64,000 bases of DNA. Origin: Bolinopsis microptera. Taxonomy: Eukaryota > Ctenophora > Tentaculata > Lobata > Bolinopsidae. The notes under the pieces are model-generated. The model was not told the DNA's origin. It was given only the letters and a program-made list of their open reading frames with translations, and did no database searches. The DNA is taken from NCBI RefSeq assembly GCF_026151205.1, contig NC_087077.1, positions 19,258,975-19,322,974 of the forward strand. The letters run 5' to 3'. The translations under genes and the position numbers were made by a program. Shown one piece after another: positions 59,490 through 64,000 of the stretch. Each line of letters opens with the position of its first letter. Position 1 is the stretch's first letter.

Positions 59490-61560
59490 GGCAGGCGGGC
59501 ACTGTAGCGGGCACTGTAGCTTTAAGAGACTTGTTTATTTGTACAATAAAGCAGAAATTGAGCTAAACCTAGAGACTTGTTGGTAGTTGCAATAACTACT
59601 GGGACAATAAAGTAACCTGACAATCCTCGAGAATAATTTAAAATCACAACAGGTGACCAGCTCAAACCAGTAATTACAGCGTGTCACGGCGTGTTATATT
59701 GATTTAACAGTGAGAAAGGTGTGTCAGGTGTGCAGCTTGCGAGGCAAAGTAACGCAACTGCATGGACTGTTAACCGGGGAGGTGCCACGAAATTTGGATC
59801 TGTGCGCTGGTCAGGTAAAAGTTGGCGAGAACAACAGCCGCTCCCTTGGGGGACAATCTGTTATAATAATAGGCCTGCAATTATGGACCTGTAAACGCAC
59901 TACAGTGATATAACTAGTACGATAATTGAGGAGGGGTATCTTAGAGGATGGCATTTCTATGACGATATTTCATAAATTCTTCTAATTTTGATGACGTTCT
60001 TGTATTTGGGAACGACAAAAATCTGCATTGGGTAGCAACAAACAAACGTATACCACCAACTATAAATATGAAAAATAAATACATAAAATAGTCTCGACAA
60101 AAAAGGAAACGTTACATGGTAAATTTAATAGGGCAGCATTTTTGGAATAGAGCAGGGACCGGAGAAAAGTGGCGCCACTGCTGCTCTAACAGAAGTTTCT
60201 AAACTGAACAAAAACAATTATTTCATCCGAAATTAATTAACAAATTAACAAATTAACAAATTAATCATTAAATTAATTAATATCTGATAATGGGTTCGCA
60301 GCTTAACCCACCTCTAACTCTTACGATTCTGCGGAATCAAAACAAGGCGCATATCCCACTTATACCTGGTATTCCAAATGAATGAGATATAGCACTAGAC
60401 TCCAATAATAGCGAAATAATGTCCCTGTCAGGTCGTAACTAGATTTGTTGAATGCGGAGAGGGAGCGCTGGATAATGATGATGGGATAGCGATGAAGAGC
60501 CCTACCAAGCCAATGGGAGGGTTTAAAGATGATTGCCCCCCGCAGAGCAGATCCCTGACCACCATCTTATATTTGTTACGGTGTATTGTGATCGTTTTTC
60601 AGGTAATTATACAGACAGATAAACACTCGGGAAACTCATTTCTTTTCTGACAGTGGTGATCAGGATTGAGGTGCTACGCTGGTGGTGTATGATTGGAAGA
60701 GCAACATACGAGATAAACATAACTCGAATGCAGATAGTGATTAATATGGTGGATGTAATGGCAGTCAAATTAGGCACACACCTCTCAGTCTCTACCACTT
60801 ATTATAGAAGTCCTGGTAATCGGATAGAAGTAAAACAAGTGCACCTTTACAAAGGGCTCCCACTCCTCTTCCCCTCCCTAAATTAACAAAGAACCAAATC
60901 TTCCCACCCCTGGATATCACCTCAAAAGTAGATTATATCCTTAATTTAAAGGAGGGGGGAAGGATTTTTTAAGACTTTGACCGCACAGAAAAATTAAAAC
61001 GACAAAAAATCAGGTACAATCCCCTTCATAATTGACTGTCTGGACGACACCTAGATAACCACCCATTAGTATACGAGATATACAGTACATATGCTGGGTG
61101 CACCAGTGCGGGGGAAAGGCCTCAAAGACACCGGAGGTCTTGCCAAGACACCCTGATAGAAGTTAACCGGTTATGAATATGTGGTTAATTAGCGGATTAT
61201 TGGGCGAGTTAATGCTTTTAACTGCTATTAACTGATAAGGGGAGGGTCGGTTCCATGATAGCGCCACCCTGTCTCCAGCACCAGACACTAAAGTACACGA
61301 TAATCCAAATTTTTCTCTTTCGTCGTAATTATCGACGAAATTTAACTTCTTTCGGACTTTGTTTTTAGACTGAACTGTAGTATGAAGGATTATCTCTCTC
61401 GAATGATTAAGACTCCATAGGAAACTGACCAGTGACCCTCAGAAGTCAAGTAATGATCGTTTCTAAAAGCTTGGGTAAGCTAAAATTTTAAGCAAAATTG
61501 TCTGCGCGCCAATAATTATGACACCCTGCTGTACACGATACGACTGACTACCTGGACCCC
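59490..61560. other. Unassigned region
   Basis: No supported gene on either strand. A short (ACAAATTA)n-like stretch occurs at about 60238-60275. Confidence 0.45.
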
Positions 61561-61573
61561 ACACAGAGCTAAC

Positions 61574-61660
61574 ACCCAATCACAGGACAGATACTCAGGG
61601 TATATAAACCAATCACAGGACTAGAAACATAATATCGTAACCAACCAATCAGAGGATGGA
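61574..61660 (+). promoter_or_regulatory. Possible RNA polymerase II promoter (TATA and CCAAT boxes)
   Basis: TATATAAA at 61601-61608 lies among three CCAATCA motifs (about 61576, 61609 and 61655). No coding exon was identified downstream; an AG-GTACGG donor-like site at about 61829 could end an untranslated first exon. Composition alone could produce this. Confidence 0.35.
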
Positions 61661-62451
61661 ACAGCGCGACTGCCCAGCTTGACAGTCAACATAACCGGAA
61701 CCTGCTACAGATTCTCTCTGTATCGGTTAGTCACGAGTTTAAACCACCAAAGAGAACATAAAGTTAGACGCCAGCAAGTGTAGGAGTGAGAGAGAGTATA
61801 GAGATTACTGATAAGTGATTAACACCAGGTACGGGGTTGTACGGAACTTCCTTTACAGCCTAACTTCCAATTCAGCACCGGTTAGACTCAAAACAAATCA
61901 CGCAGGAATCTGGTGGAAACTGGTCCGGAATTGTTTTTGTAGTTGCAGTGTCGCCAGGAAAAATTCAGAATAGTGCTGTTTAGGTTATTGTTTTAATCCG
62001 GAATTTAGCATGTCCGGTTCTCACCTTGATCTGGGATTGGCTGGTCCGGATATTTCAGTACTGAGACACACTGCTGCAAAGAGCTTCACAACGAACTAAG
62101 ATTTATTCAAGGAAGAATTAGAAAGACACACAGGTATTGCAAGGGCAATGTTAAAAGCTTAGATTTAAAATGTCAAATGGAAGGGCATTGCAAGTCCGTG
62201 TTAAAAGTGAAAATTTAGAATATCAAAACGGAAGGGTATCTGTTTAAAATAAGACTTTTGAATAAAATAACGGTAAGACAGGCTGAAGAGCTCGAAAGGA
62301 ACTGGTCACTAACAGAGCACAGGACGAAGAAAAGCAAAGGGAAACAAAGAACTTATCGTGTTGATACGATTATTGATAATAAATGTTATTACATTGAATT
62401 ATTTGCGAATAAACATGACTAGCACTTCAAATACTTTACTAAATGCCCAGG

Positions 62452-62660
62452 CACAGGATATCACTGTAAATTAAACAACATCGGAACAGAGCCTGTGACG
62501 TCATCACACGTGCTGTGAAATGCCCAGGCACAGGATATCACTGTAAATTAAACAACATCGGAACAGAGCCTGTGACGTCATCACACGTGCTGTGACGTCA
62601 TAACAATGCCCAGGCACAGGATATCACTGTAAATTAAACAACGCAATATCGGAACAGAGC
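62452..62660. repeat. Tandem repeat of about 66-87 bp with TGACGTCA motifs
   Basis: Two full copies and a third partial copy containing TGCCCAGGCACAGGATATCA and CAGAGCCTGTGACGTCATCA. Three TGACGTCA (CRE/ATF-type) palindromes occur within it. Confidence 0.9.
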
Positions 62661-63103
62661 CTCTCTTCTGGAGTAGATATTCTGTACCCCAGTCAGACTT
62701 ACTGTTTACACAAGTTCCACGTGAAACTAACATTGAGCTAGGAACCAGGGGTGAGGAATATCACCACAAGGTCACGTGACCTAATCCGCGGCTTCTCATT
62801 GGCGGAGAGCGGGAGGGGAGGAATCTGATTGGACACCAGGGATAGTGTGATGTGATTACTGGGGAGTGTGACAGGGACGCCTTGCTTGAACTGTAAACAC
62901 GATAAAATCCGAGCCGTGAACAAAAGATCAAAGGGAAAGAGGTGGATAGAAATGTAGCAGGAATCTGCTCAGCTAGCCTACCAATAACACGGACCATCAA
63001 CGAGGGAGGAGGAAAATGTGCACTCCCCAGCAACCCTTTTACAGAAAGACACCGAACTATGGATCTGCTTATCCTAGACCAATTGAGAACAAGGCCAGCC
63101 TAC

Positions 63104-63170
63104 AGTTAGAGTGAAATATCAGCCTTCAGACGGAAGTTAGAGTGAAATATAGGCCTTCAGACGGAAGTCT
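63104..63170. repeat. Tandem duplication, about 34-bp unit
   Basis: Two copies of GTTAGAGTGAAATAT with GCCTTCAGACGGAAG, differing by one or two bases. Confidence 0.85.
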
Positions 63171-63865
63171 GAACTATCACGGACCAAATTAAAACCCGAC
63201 CAAATAAGAACTGTAACGACCACAGTGAAACTTCAAAATTTGTAATTTGTATGCAGCGATATCATATTGGGCATCTTATTTTGAGACAAACTTAGACCTG
63301 GCTATTTCGCAATTTTCTTGGAGCTTACCTAGTTCTTAGTTCGAAGCTTCGCTGTTACAACCATATACCTAGGGTAAACAACATTACTATGGTGGTTTAC
63401 TGGTTAACAAGTACTCATCGCTCGATTTAAAGTGCTTAAAAATAGCATCAGTGAAAGTATTTGCCACGTACCATTGGGTTGTCGTTAAAACGGGAAGTAA
63501 ACTAAACCTTAAATTGACCAAATATGGTATTGTTGAAACGGTTTTAAGTGTATTTCAACTCTCTCAGTCGCCAAATGAGTTGCAAATGAGTTGATCGAAC
63601 TCGTTGAAAGTTTAATCGAATCTTGAAAACTGAATTGACTATAAATCTCCACATCTCACAAGCAATAACTTCCGTAAACATTTCATCAGATTGTCTTCAT
63701 TAGCATCTAAAACATAAAGCACGCTTAACCTTATGATTTGTGGAAACTAAGAGCCAGTTCGGTTTTCAAGTTTCATACAAACTTCTGATTAGCACACATC
63801 CGGGTCATAGGAGCAACATCACCAAGATTATTGAAATTAAAATAAACTGAATGTAAGAGAAACTG

Positions 63866-63942
63866 GCAAATTGTGAACCAGCATAAACAAGTAAGTGGGT
63901 CTGCAAATTGTGAACCAGCATAAACAAGTAAGTGGGTCTGCA
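63866..63942. repeat. Tandem duplication, 37-bp unit
   Basis: Two exact copies containing GCAAATTGTGAACCAGCATA and AACAAGTAAGTGGGTCT. Confidence 0.9.
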
Positions 63943-64000
63943 CAATCCACATTTCAATTCAATAAGCTCAATCTGCTGTGTAAACAAAATAAATGTAGCA

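Larger units (their letters stand above)
61860..64000. other. Unassigned region with short tandem duplications
   Basis: No gene recognised. Holds three tandem duplications listed separately and ends without further signals. Confidence 0.45.

Noticed and set aside
61574..61860. First exon of a plus-strand gene
   Set aside because: TATA/CCAAT and a donor-like site exist, but no downstream coding exon supports a gene; kept only as a possible promoter.

Overview
The window is animal nuclear DNA. Spliced genes have GT-AG introns, coding exons fall in the order and phase of metazoan families, and most of the remaining sequence is LINEs, DNA transposons, MITEs, microsatellites and minisatellites. 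The host gene that best places it is a complete but very divergent beta-catenin. It keeps the GSK3/beta-TrCP degron and the armadillo repeats, but is much further from vertebrate beta-catenin than I would expect of a cnidarian or bilaterian. I infer an early-branching animal, with a ctenophore or sponge as leading guesses. I cannot settle this from one window.

Layout. 1-2920: 3' part of an open CR1/jockey-like LINE on +. 2966-10567: three minus-strand genes head to tail, in transcription order an NDUFB10-like complex I subunit (3 exons), U2AF1/U2AF35 (6 exons, complete) and a DNAJC14-like J-domain protein (4 exons visible, continuing off the left edge). 10700-11780: dead LINE. 12801-24186: one large minus-strand LINE whose ORF1 joins an AlkB-type dioxygenase domain to an SGNH hydrolase. 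It is split by three later insertions: a 2.65-kb palindromic element, a 4-kb polypurine element bounded by G/C runs, and an R2-like LINE tail that carries its own hAT MITE. 24190-28060: mostly unassigned, with one possible two-exon micro-gene. 28063-41964: beta-catenin on minus, 11 coding exons adding to 2694 bp (897 aa). Its introns hold a G-run minisatellite, GA and GT microsatellites, a hAT transposon with a nested telomere-like MITE, a LINE remnant and a MITE. 42000-50060: minisatellites, microsatellites and two more MITE copies. 50064-59480: a 33-bp satellite of about 100 near-identical units, split by a 6.04-kb DNA transposon (53032-59072) that encodes a DDD-type transposase and spliced upstream exons with a Tudor-like fold. 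59480-64000: no gene recognised, only a possible TATA/CCAAT promoter and short tandem duplications.

The host genes serve unrelated housekeeping or signalling roles: ER chaperone, 3' splice-site recognition, respiratory complex I, and Wnt signalling/adhesion. The main interest lies in the mobile elements, especially the AlkB-SGNH retrotransposon and the Tudor-like/DDD transposon. Exon boundaries were read by eye from splice signals and phase; each spliced gene below has consistent phase across every junction stated.
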